64,000 nucleotides of DNA, from NCBI RefSeq assembly GCF_025147485.1, contig NZ_CP102263.1, positions 3,795,501-3,859,500 of the forward strand, written 5' to 3'. The notes under the pieces were generated by a model. That model was not told where the DNA came from. It saw only the letters and a list, made by a program, of their open reading frames with translations, and searched no databases. The translations under genes and the position numbers were made by a program. Below are positions 26,566 to 36,864 of the stretch, one piece after another. The stretch's first letter is position 1. Each line of letters opens with the position of its first letter. This DNA is from Bacteroides uniformis. GTDB taxonomy: Bacteria > Bacteroidota > Bacteroidia > Bacteroidales > Bacteroidaceae.

Positions 26566-27807
26566 CTACAATATACAATTCTTCATTTCATCTACTATGT
26601 ATCTCACATCCTCATCCATCACATAAGGACCGCTCGGCAAGCAAAGACCACGCTTGAACAAGCCCTCACTGACACCATTCACATAGGCAGGATTAGCCGC
26701 ATAAACCGGCTGGAGATGCATGGGCTTCCATAAGGGACGGCTCTCGATACCGGCTTTATCCAAACAAACACGCATGGCCTCCACATTACGGTTAGGCTCA
26801 CAAGAAGTATGGGCATTCACTGACTCATGAGTAACACCCGCAGCACCACCAACGGCACCTTTCACTGTCTCACGGTAGGCATCCTCCTCACCTCTCACAT
26901 GCAGATTCCCGTCAAGCAGTACCGTGTTCAGCCAATAGTTGCTGTCATAACGTCCGGAAGGATTCTCATGAAGCGTGATTCCCTCCACATCGGCCAACAG
27001 CTCACGATACAGACCGCACAGATGCTTATGGTGTGCTATGTGCTCATCCACCACCGTCATCTGGCCGCGACCGATACCCGCACAAATGTTACTCATGCGA
27101 TAGTTATAGCCTATCTTCTCATGCTGATAATAAGGATAAGCCTCACGTGCCTGTGTGGCATAGAACATAACCTCCTTCTTTGCCTCCGCATCCGGACAAA
27201 TCAAGGCACCGCCACCGCTGGTGGTTATCATCTTGTTGCCATTGAAAGACAGCACACCATATTTGCCAAACGTACCACAAACCCGTCCTTTGTACCTACT
27301 GCCGAAACCTTCCGCAGCATCCTCAATCACCGGAATGCCATACTTCTCCGCCACAGCCATTATTTCATCCAACTTGGCTGGCATACCATATAGATAAACC
27401 GGGACAATAGCCTTTGGTTTCTTACCAGTTTTAGCGATGCGGTCTTTGATTGCCGCTTCCAGCAGCTGCGGATCCATATTCCAGGTATCCCCTTCTGAGT
27501 CCACAAACACAGGAGTAGCACCCAGATAAGTCATAGGATGGCTCGATGCGCAAAACGTAAAACTCTGCACCATCACTTCATCACCCTGTCCCACTCCACA
27601 AGCCACCAAAGCCAAGTGTACAGCAGCCGTACCGGCAGACAAAGCCACCACATGCTTATTCTCACCTACAAAAGCCTCCAAATCCTGTTCAAAGCCGCTT
27701 ACGTTCGGACCGAGTGGAACCACCCAGTTCGTATCGAAAGCTTCTTGTATGAAGCCCATCTCCTTGCCGCTCATGTGAGCGAGGCAAAGATAAATTCTCT
27801 TATCCAT
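26566..27807 (-). CDS. DegT/DnrJ/EryC1-family sugar aminotransferase
   Basis: 413 residues. PLP-dependent fold type I enzyme: VIEDAAEGFGSRYKGRVCG carries the Asp contacting PLP, and VLSFNGNKMITTSGGGAL the Lys forming the internal aldimine. The N-terminal LSAGTAAVHLALVACGVGQGDEV is typical. Closest in character to PglE/WlbE-type enzymes that aminate UDP-4-keto-6-deoxy sugars. It is the last gene of the capsule locus, following the PglC-like transferase, a pair often seen together in Bacteroides capsule loci. No dehydratase making the keto-sugar lies in this window, so that step must be encoded elsewhere. The IS66 element begins 14 bases past the stop. Confidence 0.9.
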   Translation of the reverse strand: MDKRIYLCLAHMSGKEMGFIQEAFDTNWVVPLGPNVSGFEQDLEAFVGENKHVVALSAGTAAVHLALVACGVGQGDEVMVQSFTFCASSHPMTYLGATPVFVDSEGDTWNMDPQLLEAAIKDRIAKTGKKPKAIVPVYLYGMPAKLDEIMAVAEKYGIPVIEDAAEGFGSRYKGRVCGTFGKYGVLSFNGNKMITTSGGGALICPDAEAKKEVMFYATQAREAYPYYQHEKIGYNYRMSNICAGIGRGQMTVVDEHIAHHKHLCGLYRELLADVEGITLHENPSGRYDSNYWLNTVLLDGNLHVRGEEDAYRETVKGAVGGAAGVTHESVNAHTSCEPNRNVEAMRVCLDKAGIESRPLWKPMHLQPVYAANPAYVNGVSEGLFKRGLCLPSGPYVMDEDVRYIVDEMKNCIL

Positions 27808-27877
27808 AAAATATATGTGATTATTCTAATGATTCGATTTCCTCACGTAGTGGGGAATAAAAAGGAAAGAAAGGATT

Positions 27878-28468
27878 TTATAAATCTTTCCCAAGCACTG
27901 TGTAAATGATGATTTTGATGTCATTCCAAAAAGACCAACTATCCAAATATTCAATATTTATCCGCACTTTGTCCGGAAACAAAAACTCATCATTATATTT
28001 TTGAGGTTCCTTCTGTTCTGCCAATAATTCTTCCTCGTTCCGATACTTTAAACTTGCGGGGCCGGTAATGCCGGGTTTTAAGAGAAGTATTCTCCGATGC
28101 TCCCCCTCAAGCCTATCAGCATAACCGGGAACATCGGGACGAGGGCCAACGAAACTCATGTCACCAATCAACACATTCCATAACTCCGGCAATTCATCCA
28201 ATTTATATTTCCGGAGTACTGCTCCTAACGGAGTGATACGACTCTCTCCTTTTACAGAAATGGAACTTCCAGAATGGGCGACAGTCATTGAACGGAACTT
28301 ATACATCGTAAACAACCGCCCATATTGTCCAACTCTTTTCTGTTTAAATATGACAGGACCTCCGGGCATCTTGATACGAATCAAAATGCTGATTATAATT
28401 AAAACCGGGAATAAAAAGATTAAACCGAAGAGTGATGCACCACGGTCAAAGAGAGATTTGATAAACAT
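27878..28468 (-). CDS. PglC-like initiating sugar-phosphate transferase
   Basis: 196 residues, the short monotopic form with a single N-terminal reentrant hydrophobic helix (ASLFGLIFLFPVLIIISILI). Motifs: FKQKRVGQYGRLFTMYKFRSM, then ITPLGAVLRKYKLDELPELWNVLIGDMSFVGPRPDVPGYAD with the catalytic DE pair, as in WcaJ/PglC. It transfers a sugar-1-phosphate onto undecaprenyl phosphate and so starts the capsule repeat unit. Likely sugar: a diamino or amino-deoxy sugar, given the neighbouring aminotransferase. The gene is 14 bases from the preceding glycosyltransferase. Confidence 0.92.
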   Translation of the reverse strand: MFIKSLFDRGASLFGLIFLFPVLIIISILIRIKMPGGPVIFKQKRVGQYGRLFTMYKFRSMTVAHSGSSISVKGESRITPLGAVLRKYKLDELPELWNVLIGDMSFVGPRPDVPGYADRLEGEHRRILLLKPGITGPASLKYRNEEELLAEQKEPQKYNDEFLFPDKVRINIEYLDSWSFWNDIKIIIYTVLGKDL

Positions 28469-28482
28469 TCAATCTTGTAAAA

Positions 28483-29289
28483 TTATCTTAAAAACTTATA
28501 AGCAAATTGAGTTACATGAGGGATAGGAATAATAAATATAACAAAACGAGCACAAGCAAATATATAATTCACATATGATAAGTTCAGTTTTCTAATAACA
28601 AGACATCTATTTTTCAAATCAGATAGACTTTTTGATAAACCATTTCTTCTTAAATAAAAATCCTTATTTACACGTACCCGTACCAACACTTCATCTATAT
28701 TGGCAAACTTACATCCTGATAAAAAACCATTTAGCCAAAATATTGTATCTTCATCTTTATCCGTATCAACGGGATATAAACCTGCTTTATGAAAATAAGA
28801 TTTTCTAAAAATAACACTCACATGTGCCAATGGGTTTCTTTTCCCAAAGAAACATTTCATTTCATCATGTGATAGAGGATATCTTATAACCCCTATAGAT
28901 TTTTTGTTTTCATCCATTTCTTCAATATGTCCTCCACATATATCTATATTTTTATGATTGTTCATATAGATTATTTGTTTTTCAAATCTATTTGAAAGAC
29001 AAATATCATCAGCATCCATACGGAGAACGTAATCATACCCTTTAGATAGTACAATAGTTAACAACTCATTCAATGAATATGCCAACCCATAATTTTCATC
29101 TCTACCATAAACATGAAACCGACTATCATTTAACTCCATGAAGAAGTGTTCTATACCACTTTCAACAACTCCATCATATTGAACATAAACATGAAAATCC
29201 TTAAATGTTTGTTTTAGCAAACTGTCAACACATTGTGCTACATATATCAATTTATCATTTTTATAAATCGACATTATTACTGCTACCAT
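28483..29289 (-). CDS. Family 2 glycosyltransferase
   Basis: 268 residues. GT-A fold: AVIMSIYKNDKLIYVAQCVDSLL at the N-terminus and the metal-binding DxD in LRMDADDICLSNRFEKQI. Two acidic motifs downstream (DTDKDEDTIFWLNG) are typical of the E-D region. The C-terminus has a hydrophobic segment that may contact the membrane. AT-rich. It overlaps the end of the TagB-like gene by 29 bases. Confidence 0.9.
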   Translation of the reverse strand: MVAVIMSIYKNDKLIYVAQCVDSLLKQTFKDFHVYVQYDGVVESGIEHFFMELNDSRFHVYGRDENYGLAYSLNELLTIVLSKGYDYVLRMDADDICLSNRFEKQIIYMNNHKNIDICGGHIEEMDENKKSIGVIRYPLSHDEMKCFFGKRNPLAHVSVIFRKSYFHKAGLYPVDTDKDEDTIFWLNGFLSGCKFANIDEVLVRVRVNKDFYLRRNGLSKSLSDLKNRCLVIRKLNLSYVNYIFACARFVIFIIPIPHVTQFAYKFLR

Positions 29290-30527
29290 TATTTATAATA
29301 TAACGAGTTAATACCTTACATGAATTTTGCATCGGAATATCTCCCCAAAATATTTTTTTTATTCTGTTTTGTTCAGTAGTCAAACTATTACCATAATTCC
29401 AATCAGATAATATTTCCATTAATGAATCAAAACTATAGGCTCGAACACCTGGAGTATAATCATCAAAATCAAAAGCCAAATCCCTACATTGACAAATATA
29501 TTTTTCATAATCAAAAGGGAATAAAACAATACCTTTATCCAATAACAAATAATCGTAAAAAATAGAAGAATAGTCTGTTATTAGTAAATCCGTAAATGGT
29601 AATATTGGATAAACATCTACATCCTTATCTAAGAAACGAATGTTAGAAAATATACTTGAAACATTAGATACTACAGTGGCAGGATGTAACTTAAATAAAA
29701 AAAGTTCATCACGTTTCTCCAAAAATCATTCAATAAATCCAAATTAATACCTGAGGCTAACATAAAATCAGATTGGTCATCTCTGAAAGTTGGCATATAA
29801 ATAATAGTATGGGAAAATTCTTGTATATCCTTTATCAGCCTATTAACTCCTTGCGGTTCATATTCTTCTACATATTTCTTTATTAAATTTGCATTTAAAA
29901 AGAATAACTCACATCTAGGATATCCCAAATTAAGACATTTACGTATATCTATTTGAAAGCATTTAGAAAAATGCATTGACATAAACACTGAAGTAGAAAG
30001 GAATAAATCAGGCTTACGAAATAAATAAGGAAATAAAATACGATTAAATATATTTTTTACATATATCTTAGAATCAATGCCAACAGTTGTTGCAAACTCA
30101 ATTTTTTTATTCCAACACCGTGCCATAGATTTACAGCAAAGCATCCTCCCGAAGTCCAATAATTAATATCTGATAAATGAGAAGAAAAAATATAATAGTA
30201 GGATGTCAAACAATGATATAGCCCATATAAACTCCATCTATAATATGCATTAATACCTTTTTCTCTTAATAACAATATTTCCGATTTATTAGAAGATATC
30301 CAAATAGGAATTACTGTTTTCTCATATTTATATAAATATCTATATAAATATTTCACATTGTCCGTAAAACCCACTTTATATCCCAAAACCCATTTTCTCT
30401 TACTTCTTGGAATTAAGTATGAAAGTAACAATAATGGATATCCTAGAAATAAGGAAATTAAACGATATATTATATCAGTATAATTTCTATTACTAAATAC
30501 CCATTTTATAAAATGAAGATTATTCAT
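29261..30527 (-). pseudogene. TagB/TagF-like polyol-phosphate (glycerol/ribitol) transferase, two frameshifts
   Basis: Three overlapping minus-strand frames join into one roughly 420-residue protein of the CDP-glycerol:poly(glycerophosphate) glycerophosphotransferase family. Frame 1 (from 30527) carries the N-terminal part up to NLWHGVGIKK. Frame 2 continues IEFATTVGIDSKIYVKN and contains YPRCELFF and IIYMPTFRDD. Frame 3 carries FLFKLHP and LLITDYSSIFYDYLLL, the family's catalytic signatures. Each break sits in a homopolymer: seven T at 30102-30108 (eight expected) and five A at 29721-29725 (six expected). So the gene is either inactivated or mis-sequenced. It should transfer CDP-activated polyol phosphate onto the lipid-linked glycan. 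Confidence 0.85.
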
Positions 30528-30529
30528 AG

Positions 30530-31906
30530 TCAGTCTGTTTTACGTCTGACATCTATAACTTGTCCCGTCAATCCAGAAAGTAATGTCATTATTGAAGTTT
30601 CTGCAACAAATTGGGGACTTAATAAACTATTTTCCGGTTCTATACCAAAGTTTTGGATACGCATAGGTGTTTTAGTTCTTTCCGGATTAATACAATTAAT
30701 CTTTATATTATAACTTTTCCATTCTTCAGATAAAGCCTGAACTAAATTCACAATTGCAGCTTTTGAAGATGAATATAGGCTATACATCGCTCTGCCTCGT
30801 GTATATGAACTGGAAGTAAATAGTAATAAACCTCCATGAGACTTCGCTAAATATGAGAATGATTCCTTCGCTACATTTATCGCTCCCAAATAATTTACAC
30901 GTATTAAATTTAAAATATCATCATATTTCATTGTCATCAAAGGAATTTTCAATAATATACCTGCTGTATTTATAACGAAATCAATCTTTTTCTCAATCAG
31001 ATATACTTTTTCCAAAGCTTCTTTTACTAATGATGCATCAGCAACATCTGTTCCAGTCTCACTTCGACTAAACGAATAAACCTTAGCTTTCAATCCGGTA
31101 CACAGTTCTGCAATACTATGTCCTATACCATAACTTCCCCCAAAAATGACTATAACTTTATGCTCTAATGCGGTTTCTTGTCCATATAAAGAAACATCAC
31201 TTACAGATTTTAATTGAAAAAGCTTATCCAACAAAAACAAATCTTCTTTATGCGTTAACTTCATATTAAATTTCTCTCCCGGTACAACTCCTATTGGTAT
31301 ATCAGGCATATATTTTAAAACAACCCCACAATCATCGGTTGTTTTAAAATTAGGATCTACCAATGCACGTTTATATGCTTCCCTAATAACGGATAATTTA
31401 AATGCTTGTGGGGTCTGTCCATTGTATAAAAATTGTCGGTTAGGAATATCCTCTATTTCATGCGTATTCAGATTCATTTTGATAATGGTATCTGTTGCAG
31501 GAATTGCAACATCAACAGCTCCATACTTACCCAACATAGTAATACAATCTGATATTATTCTTTTAGTAACTAAGGGACGTACACTATCATGAAATATTAA
31601 ATTAATATCATTCTCTGTAGAAGCATAGGCATTTATAGCTGACAAACTTGAATAATAACGTTCACTTCCTCCTTGTAGAATTCGTCCTACTTTCTTAAAA
31701 TTATTAATGCAACACAATTCCTCCACTTTTTCAAGATAATTAGGGTGTACCACAATTGCAATTTCATCAATAAGCGGATGGTTATCAAATACAGAAATGG
31801 TATGTTCTAAAACTGTTTTTCCCGAAACTTTAAAAAATTGTTTAGGCATTGTCCCTCCCATACGAGTTCCGACACCACCTGCTAAAATTACAGCAACATT
31901 TCTCAT
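30530..31906 (-). CDS. Bifunctional D-ribitol-5-phosphate cytidylyltransferase / SDR reductase (Bcs1-like)
   Basis: 458 residues in two domains. Residues 1-230 are an IspD/TarI-like cytidylyltransferase (VAVILAGGVGTRMGGTMPKQF, FHDSVRPLVTKRII, PATDTIIK). Residues about 245-458 are a short-chain dehydrogenase (VIVIFGGSYGIGHSIAELC, NTAGILLKIP, YSSSKAAIVNL with catalytic Tyr and Lys). The same fusion (Bcs1/Acs1 of Haemophilus influenzae) reduces ribulose-5-phosphate and forms CDP-ribitol; I infer that role here. It abuts the TagB-like gene (2-base gap), so product and user are encoded together. Confidence 0.88.
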   Translation of the reverse strand: MRNVAVILAGGVGTRMGGTMPKQFFKVSGKTVLEHTISVFDNHPLIDEIAIVVHPNYLEKVEELCCINNFKKVGRILQGGSERYYSSLSAINAYASTENDINLIFHDSVRPLVTKRIISDCITMLGKYGAVDVAIPATDTIIKMNLNTHEIEDIPNRQFLYNGQTPQAFKLSVIREAYKRALVDPNFKTTDDCGVVLKYMPDIPIGVVPGEKFNMKLTHKEDLFLLDKLFQLKSVSDVSLYGQETALEHKVIVIFGGSYGIGHSIAELCTGLKAKVYSFSRSETGTDVADASLVKEALEKVYLIEKKIDFVINTAGILLKIPLMTMKYDDILNLIRVNYLGAINVAKESFSYLAKSHGGLLLFTSSSYTRGRAMYSLYSSSKAAIVNLVQALSEEWKSYNIKINCINPERTKTPMRIQNFGIEPENSLLSPQFVAETSIMTLLSGLTGQVIDVRRKTD

Positions 31907-32898
31907 GCTAATTTCTTTATTCTAACTAATAATCCAATTAAAAAATAGTAAACATAAAACATTCTTACCTGTAACCAAGACAAAATCCTCCTCTTAAACC
32001 CTATTACATGGCAAGTACTACAATATAATAAAACTGATTTGTACCTGGAGTCTTGAGTTATAATTCGAGTTATTGAAATAGCTTTCTTATTGAATATGGC
32101 TATTCGAGGATATTTATAACTCACTGCATTAGAAACCCAATCATAAATAATCCAATAAAAAACATCTTTAATAACTGGATATTTATATTTTTCATATATC
32201 ACAAATAATTCATTAACAGTAAACAAAATATCCAAATCCTTTTCTTTTATAGTATTAATAATACTATCGTTACGTCCTATATAATAATTATATAACAATT
32301 CATTTAACACATAAACTCGTGCCCCTTGTATCATACATTGGAAATTGAACAACAAATCTTCATAAACAATTCCCGATTTAAAGTTCAACCCTCTTTGTCG
32401 TAAAAATGATAATTTATATAATCTGTTACAGGCTGATGCGCTAAAGCGATTATTCAGCTTAGCCTGGACCAAATATTCCTTACCATCTAACAGATTATTT
32501 CCCCAATACGCAGGATCTCTAACTTTTTCTATGCAATCCTTTATCAAATATCGACCAAAAACCACTATATCAACCTCAAATCTCTCTATTACTTGCGATA
32601 ACTCATAACATGTATTAGGCTCTATAGAATCATCACTATCTAAAAATAAAACATATTCTCCTGATGCTATATTTAATCCTGTATTACGAGCTTCACTTAA
32701 ACCTTTATTTTTCTGATATATATATTTAATTCTTTCATCAAATAAATAACTTTTTATGATATTATCACTATTATCCGTCGAACCATCGTTTACCAATATA
32801 ATTTCAATGTCCTGAAAAGACTGTTTCATGACACTATCTAAACATCTGTTCAAATATTTTTCAACATTATATATAGGAATGATAATTGAAATAAGCAT
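31903..32898 (-). CDS. Family 2 glycosyltransferase
   Basis: 331 residues. N-terminal GT-A domain with ISIIIPIYNVEKYLNRCLDSVM, VNDGSTDNS and the DxD-like LFLDSDDSIEPNTCYEL. The C-terminal half is rich in aromatic residues and ends in a membrane-associated helix. It overlaps the following gene by 4 bases (ATGA-type junction). The acceptor and sugar cannot be deduced from sequence alone. Confidence 0.92.
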   Translation of the reverse strand: MLISIIIPIYNVEKYLNRCLDSVMKQSFQDIEIILVNDGSTDNSDNIIKSYLFDERIKYIYQKNKGLSEARNTGLNIASGEYVLFLDSDDSIEPNTCYELSQVIERFEVDIVVFGRYLIKDCIEKVRDPAYWGNNLLDGKEYLVQAKLNNRFSASACNRLYKLSFLRQRGLNFKSGIVYEDLLFNFQCMIQGARVYVLNELLYNYYIGRNDSIINTIKEKDLDILFTVNELFVIYEKYKYPVIKDVFYWIIYDWVSNAVSYKYPRIAIFNKKAISITRIITQDSRYKSVLLYCSTCHVIGFKRRILSWLQVRMFYVYYFLIGLLVRIKKLA

Positions 32899-32902
32899 AA
32901 AA

Positions 32903-34285
32903 CTAAATGAATTTTATTTTAAGTTTCGGAACATATAGAATTAAACTATAAAAAAATAAGAATATCAAAATATTTATCAATGAAGGGAAAAATGAAGCAC
33001 GAGGCATATACACTATATTAGGAACTAATATAAAAGCCAAAAACATGATAACACGAGTATTACGAACACTTTTCTCAAAATAACGAATAATATATCCAGC
33101 TAAAAAACTCATTAGTAGAAATCCGATTAATCCCAAATCCCAAAACTCTCCGAGAAAACTAGAACCAACTCCCTCTCCCCCCAAGTATGCATCCGGTGCT
33201 AAAAAATAAGTCAATCGATGTCCTAAACTATTAGTTTGCTCCACAAATTCCATAGATTGACCTTCAAAAGTTGATGTTAAGGATAAAGGATACAAAATAT
33301 ATGGTAATCCAGTATTTACAAATGTTGATTTATAAAATATCATATATGCAAATACTAATAACGAAACCCCTTGTTGAGAAAAAAACATCATAAATAAATC
33401 AGAATCATAACCAGTATCAACGTCCCCCCTCCGGAACTCCAATAATACTTGTGACAGAATAATACACACGATTGAAATCAATAATAATTTGCCTATTTTT
33501 TGTTTTTGTTGTTCAGAATAAAATGAATAATAATACCATAATAAAAATATAATAGGTAAAAATAGTTTAGAACGTCCACCCTTTAAAACATCTGCAATTC
33601 TTAAAGCAAAGAAAATTGACGATATGATAAAGAACTTCTTTTTAGAAGGTTTCGATGCTAAAAATAAGCAATATGAAAATTCAAAAATAGATATTGCTCC
33701 CGTCGTCCATATTGGATATTTCAAATTTGCAATAGTTCCATCATATACAGCTAAATATCCATGCTCCAACACAGCTTTAAACTGAATCAAATATTTAATA
33801 AAAGTACCTGGAACGGAGAATAGAAATAAGAAAGTAGATATTTTATCTAGATACCTCGAATATTCAAAATTTATCTTTCTATAAGACAAATATTTTCTAC
33901 CCATCAAGCATCCAAGATGCATAAATAGCAATGAAAATGTTAACAATATTAATATTTGAAACTGTACGTTTATAGGGAAAATGAAATCATTATATTTATC
34001 TGCCCATGTCCAATTAAACAAACCATAAATATCCAAGAATATACGCGAATAAATAAACACACATAGCATATATAGAAAAAGAACATACAAATTGAATGTT
34101 CCACTTTCATGTATCGCAGAAAAAAGTGACCACAAAAAAATGAGTAACAATTCATATTGTAGTATATTAATTGTTACATCATTATATCCAAATCCAATAC
34201 AAAATAAAAATTGGAGAAAATAGCAAATAATAATAAAAATCTGTATTACTTGAAAAATGGAATATTTCCACGTAAAACTTATCAT
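32903..34285 (-). CDS. Oligosaccharide repeat-unit polymerase (Wzy-like)
   Basis: 460 residues with about eleven hydrophobic segments and a large central loop near residues 300-370, the usual Wzy layout. It has no soluble domain. Sequence is poorly conserved in this family, so the call rests on topology and on position between glycosyltransferases and a flippase. It should join lipid-linked repeat units in the periplasm. The start overlaps the previous gene by 4 bases. Confidence 0.8.
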   Translation of the reverse strand: MISFTWKYSIFQVIQIFIIICYFLQFLFCIGFGYNDVTINILQYELLLIFLWSLFSAIHESGTFNLYVLFLYMLCVFIYSRIFLDIYGLFNWTWADKYNDFIFPINVQFQILILLTFSLLFMHLGCLMGRKYLSYRKINFEYSRYLDKISTFLFLFSVPGTFIKYLIQFKAVLEHGYLAVYDGTIANLKYPIWTTGAISIFEFSYCLFLASKPSKKKFFIISSIFFALRIADVLKGGRSKLFLPIIFLLWYYYSFYSEQQKQKIGKLLLISIVCIILSQVLLEFRRGDVDTGYDSDLFMMFFSQQGVSLLVFAYMIFYKSTFVNTGLPYILYPLSLTSTFEGQSMEFVEQTNSLGHRLTYFLAPDAYLGGEGVGSSFLGEFWDLGLIGFLLMSFLAGYIIRYFEKSVRNTRVIMFLAFILVPNIVYMPRASFFPSLINILIFLFFYSLILYVPKLKIKFI

Positions 34286-35371
34286 CTAAATAAAGTATTA
34301 ACTTTACATATTTGCTGATTCAAATCAAAATCAGATAATCTATGCCTTAATTTAGTGGATATCAACAAAGAATGTTCTGACGCTTTACAAATTGCTTCCG
34401 AAAAAGAATTTATATCCAATGAAGCCACATATCCAAACTCTCCATTACACAATACTTCTTCAGCACCTACACAAGGAGAGGAAACAATATTTCTTTCTAA
34501 AATTAAAGCTTCTATTATTACAGTCGGTAATCCTTCATATAGGGAAGATAAAACAAATACGTCACAGGATTTTATTAAAGGATATGGATTTTCTTTAAAC
34601 CCTAAAAAATGTACATAATCTTGCAATCCCATATCATCTCTCAGTTTTTCCAACTCAACTTGTAAAGGCCCCACCCCTAAAATCCATAATGTAAAATTTC
34701 CCTTGTTCAACAATAAAGGCATACACTCAATCAAAAATCGATGATTTTTACCTTTGTCAATCCTACCTACAGCCAATAAATTTATTCTATCCCGACTAAA
34801 TGGTACATTAATATGTACATTTGATTTTTGTATAATATCAGAAATATCAATAGGATTATATAAAACAATCGATTTATTTTTGACAGCAGGGCATAAATTT
34901 ATCAATGTCTTTTGACAAGCTTTAGAAACACATACTATTTGATTTAAAGAAGGAAGGTCACGAAAATATCTCCGCTTATTAGTTGTTTTACAGTAGGTAT
35001 GCTTTATTAAATCTGTATGTAGCCAAGCCACTCTTTGCGCAGTAGCAGGAGCTTTAAATAAAATTCTGGTAGCAGTATCCTCTCTAAAAGCAATATAACA
35101 ATCGTATAGTTTCCTTATATGAAAGATATAGAACAAGCTAGGAAACGTTAGTAAAATACGTCTCTTAATTTTATTTATTAGCAGATTTGAATCCCCCAAA
35201 GCAGAATATAAACATATATTCCGAGGAACACTATCAAGATAAACACCCTCTCTATTTATTAAAAGATCTACATTATATTTTTTTGCATCAAGATGTTGAA
35301 GTATTGTTATCAATATCCTTTCTGCTCCACCACCTTTCAAATTATCTATAATGAATAAAAGATTTTTTCAT
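34282..35371 (-). CDS. Family 4 glycosyltransferase with N-terminal indels
   Basis: The C-terminal 352 residues are continuous from about 35340. GT-B motifs: LKGGGAERILITILQHL near the N-terminus, VGRIDKGKNHRFLIECMPLL and the C-terminal donor-binding EGLPTVIIEALILERNIVSSPCVGAEEVL. The expected first dozen residues are out of frame. The natural ATG at 35369-35371 overlaps the preceding TGA (ATGA) but is in another frame. Restoring one A in the six-A run next to it and one T about 15 bases later gives MKKIFYFIIDNLKGGGAE, a textbook start. The gene is intact if these indels are base-calling errors. Confidence 0.8.
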
Positions 35372-36254
35372 GACCTACTTTTATCTTTAATATATAATAA
35401 AATTCCTAAGAAACAGGCTATTATAAAAGTCCATCTTCTATTTATAGCTTCTTTATATATATTCCTAAAACTTTTTCCTGCAAATAGACTATAACGCACA
35501 TAACTTGCAGCATTAATAACATAGTTAGTAAATGATAAATTAAAATAATTCCTCTCATTTATATACAGAGCATAACCATTAGATTTCTTAAACACAGATG
35601 TCTGTATTTGCTAGACAGACCATCTCTTTGATAATCTTTTATTTCTAAACTTCGCTTAATACAACATATTTTATATCGCAAAAGAAATTCTATTTAAAAC
35701 CAATGCTTCTGTTACAAAGAATTCATTCTCAAATTCAGGAATGGATATTCTTTCAAAATACGAGTATAATAAATTAACCCTTTATCTCCTTTTACTGACA
35801 ATGAATTGTAAAGGTTATAATGTGAAACAACCAACTCGTCTACAGGTAGCGAAGTTCCTATTAGATTTCCATGTAAATCTAAAGAATTACATGAAAATCC
35901 TGCTATCCAAGGATTATCCTTATGTATCAAATGATATGAATAAATTATTTCTAGTGCAGTTTCAATATAATAATCGTCAGAATCTAAACAAATAAAGATT
36001 TCCCCTTTAGCTATCTGCACTGCTCTATTAAATGCACGATGCTTTCCCCCATTCTCCTGCTTCAAATATACAATGGAAATTTTATTTGTATTTATCCATT
36101 TCTGAACTATTTCTTCTGTATTATCTGTGGAACCATCATCCACAATAATCCATTCAAAACTACGTAATGTTTGTTTACACAAATATTCATAGGTACGTCC
36201 TATAGTATTCGCTCTATTGTAAGTCGGAGTAAATACACTAAAGAGAAATTCCAT
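35368..36254 (-). pseudogene. Family 2 glycosyltransferase with at least three frameshifts
   Basis: Starts normally at 36254 (MEFLFSVFTPTYNRANTIGR), with VDDGSTDNTEEI and the metal site ICLDSDDYY. The frame breaks near 35721 after YTRILKEYPF. The next frame reads PEFENEFFVTEALVLNRISF, another SLEIKDYQRDGLSSKYRHLCL and the last NGYALYINERNYFNLSFTN. These pieces fall in family order, so one roughly 290-residue protein has been broken by small indels near 35721, 35672 and 35583. The N-terminal catalytic part alone is unlikely to work. See the finding on clustered indels. Confidence 0.85.
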
Positions 36255-36864
36255 ATTTTTCCATTAAACAATTAACATCTGAAAAAAGTAAACTATTACT
36301 TCTTATCCATTCCTCATCCATATTCCACCACTTTAATTTTAACAAAAAATCTATTTGATTCTGCTCAAAGCGCATTCTAATACATTTAGCCGGTACTCCA
36401 CCATAAATTGAATAAGGCGGTATATCTTTAGTTACAATAGAATTTGCTCCTATTACTGCACCATCACCAATTGTAACTCCATTTACAATAGTCACATTAG
36501 CACCAATCCATACATCATTTCCAATAGTAACTATAGCAAACTGGTCATACCTATCTTCTAAAAGGAACTTTCCTTTTAAAAATAACCTCGGAGAAGTCGT
36601 AACGTTCTTTTCTACTGGATGATTACCCAAGCCAGCTACGACATTAGGACCTATTGAACAAAACTTTCCTATATGGCAACAATGTATAATAGAGTTATAA
36701 TTTACATATGAATAATCTCCAATAATAGAATTACTGAAAATAACGCGAGCTGAAAAAGAACAATCACAGCCTATAATAGTATTTCCTAATAATTGTACAT
36801 CTCGTCCTATATTGACAGTCCTTCTCCTAAAGAGTCTCATAAACCGATTTATGAAATTCATCAT
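36238..36864 (-). CDS. Left-handed beta-helix (hexapeptide) O-acetyltransferase
   Basis: 208 residues with repeated hexapeptides of the (I/V/L)-G-x-x-x-x type (IIGDYSYVNYNSIIHCCHIG, TIGNDVWIGANVTIVNGV, TIGDGAVIGANSIVTKDI) and the family closing PYSIYGGVPAKCIRMRF. Resembles the CatB/maltose-acetyltransferase group; the conserved His of the catalytic site is probably in GLGNHPVEKN. It should acetylate a sugar of the repeat unit. It overlaps the flippase stop by 4 bases and the next gene by 17. Confidence 0.9.
   Translation of the reverse strand: MMNFINRFMRLFRRRTVNIGRDVQLLGNTIIGCDCSFSARVIFSNSIIGDYSYVNYNSIIHCCHIGKFCSIGPNVVAGLGNHPVEKNVTTSPRLFLKGKFLLEDRYDQFAIVTIGNDVWIGANVTIVNGVTIGDGAVIGANSIVTKDIPPYSIYGGVPAKCIRMRFEQNQIDFLLKLKWWNMDEEWIRSNSLLFSDVNCLMEKYGISL

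Noticed and set aside
29261..30527. Programmed frameshifting in the TagB-like gene
   Set aside because: Two separate breaks in plain homopolymers lack a slippery heptamer and a stimulatory structure, and the same type of indel occurs in neighbouring genes; error or decay is simpler.
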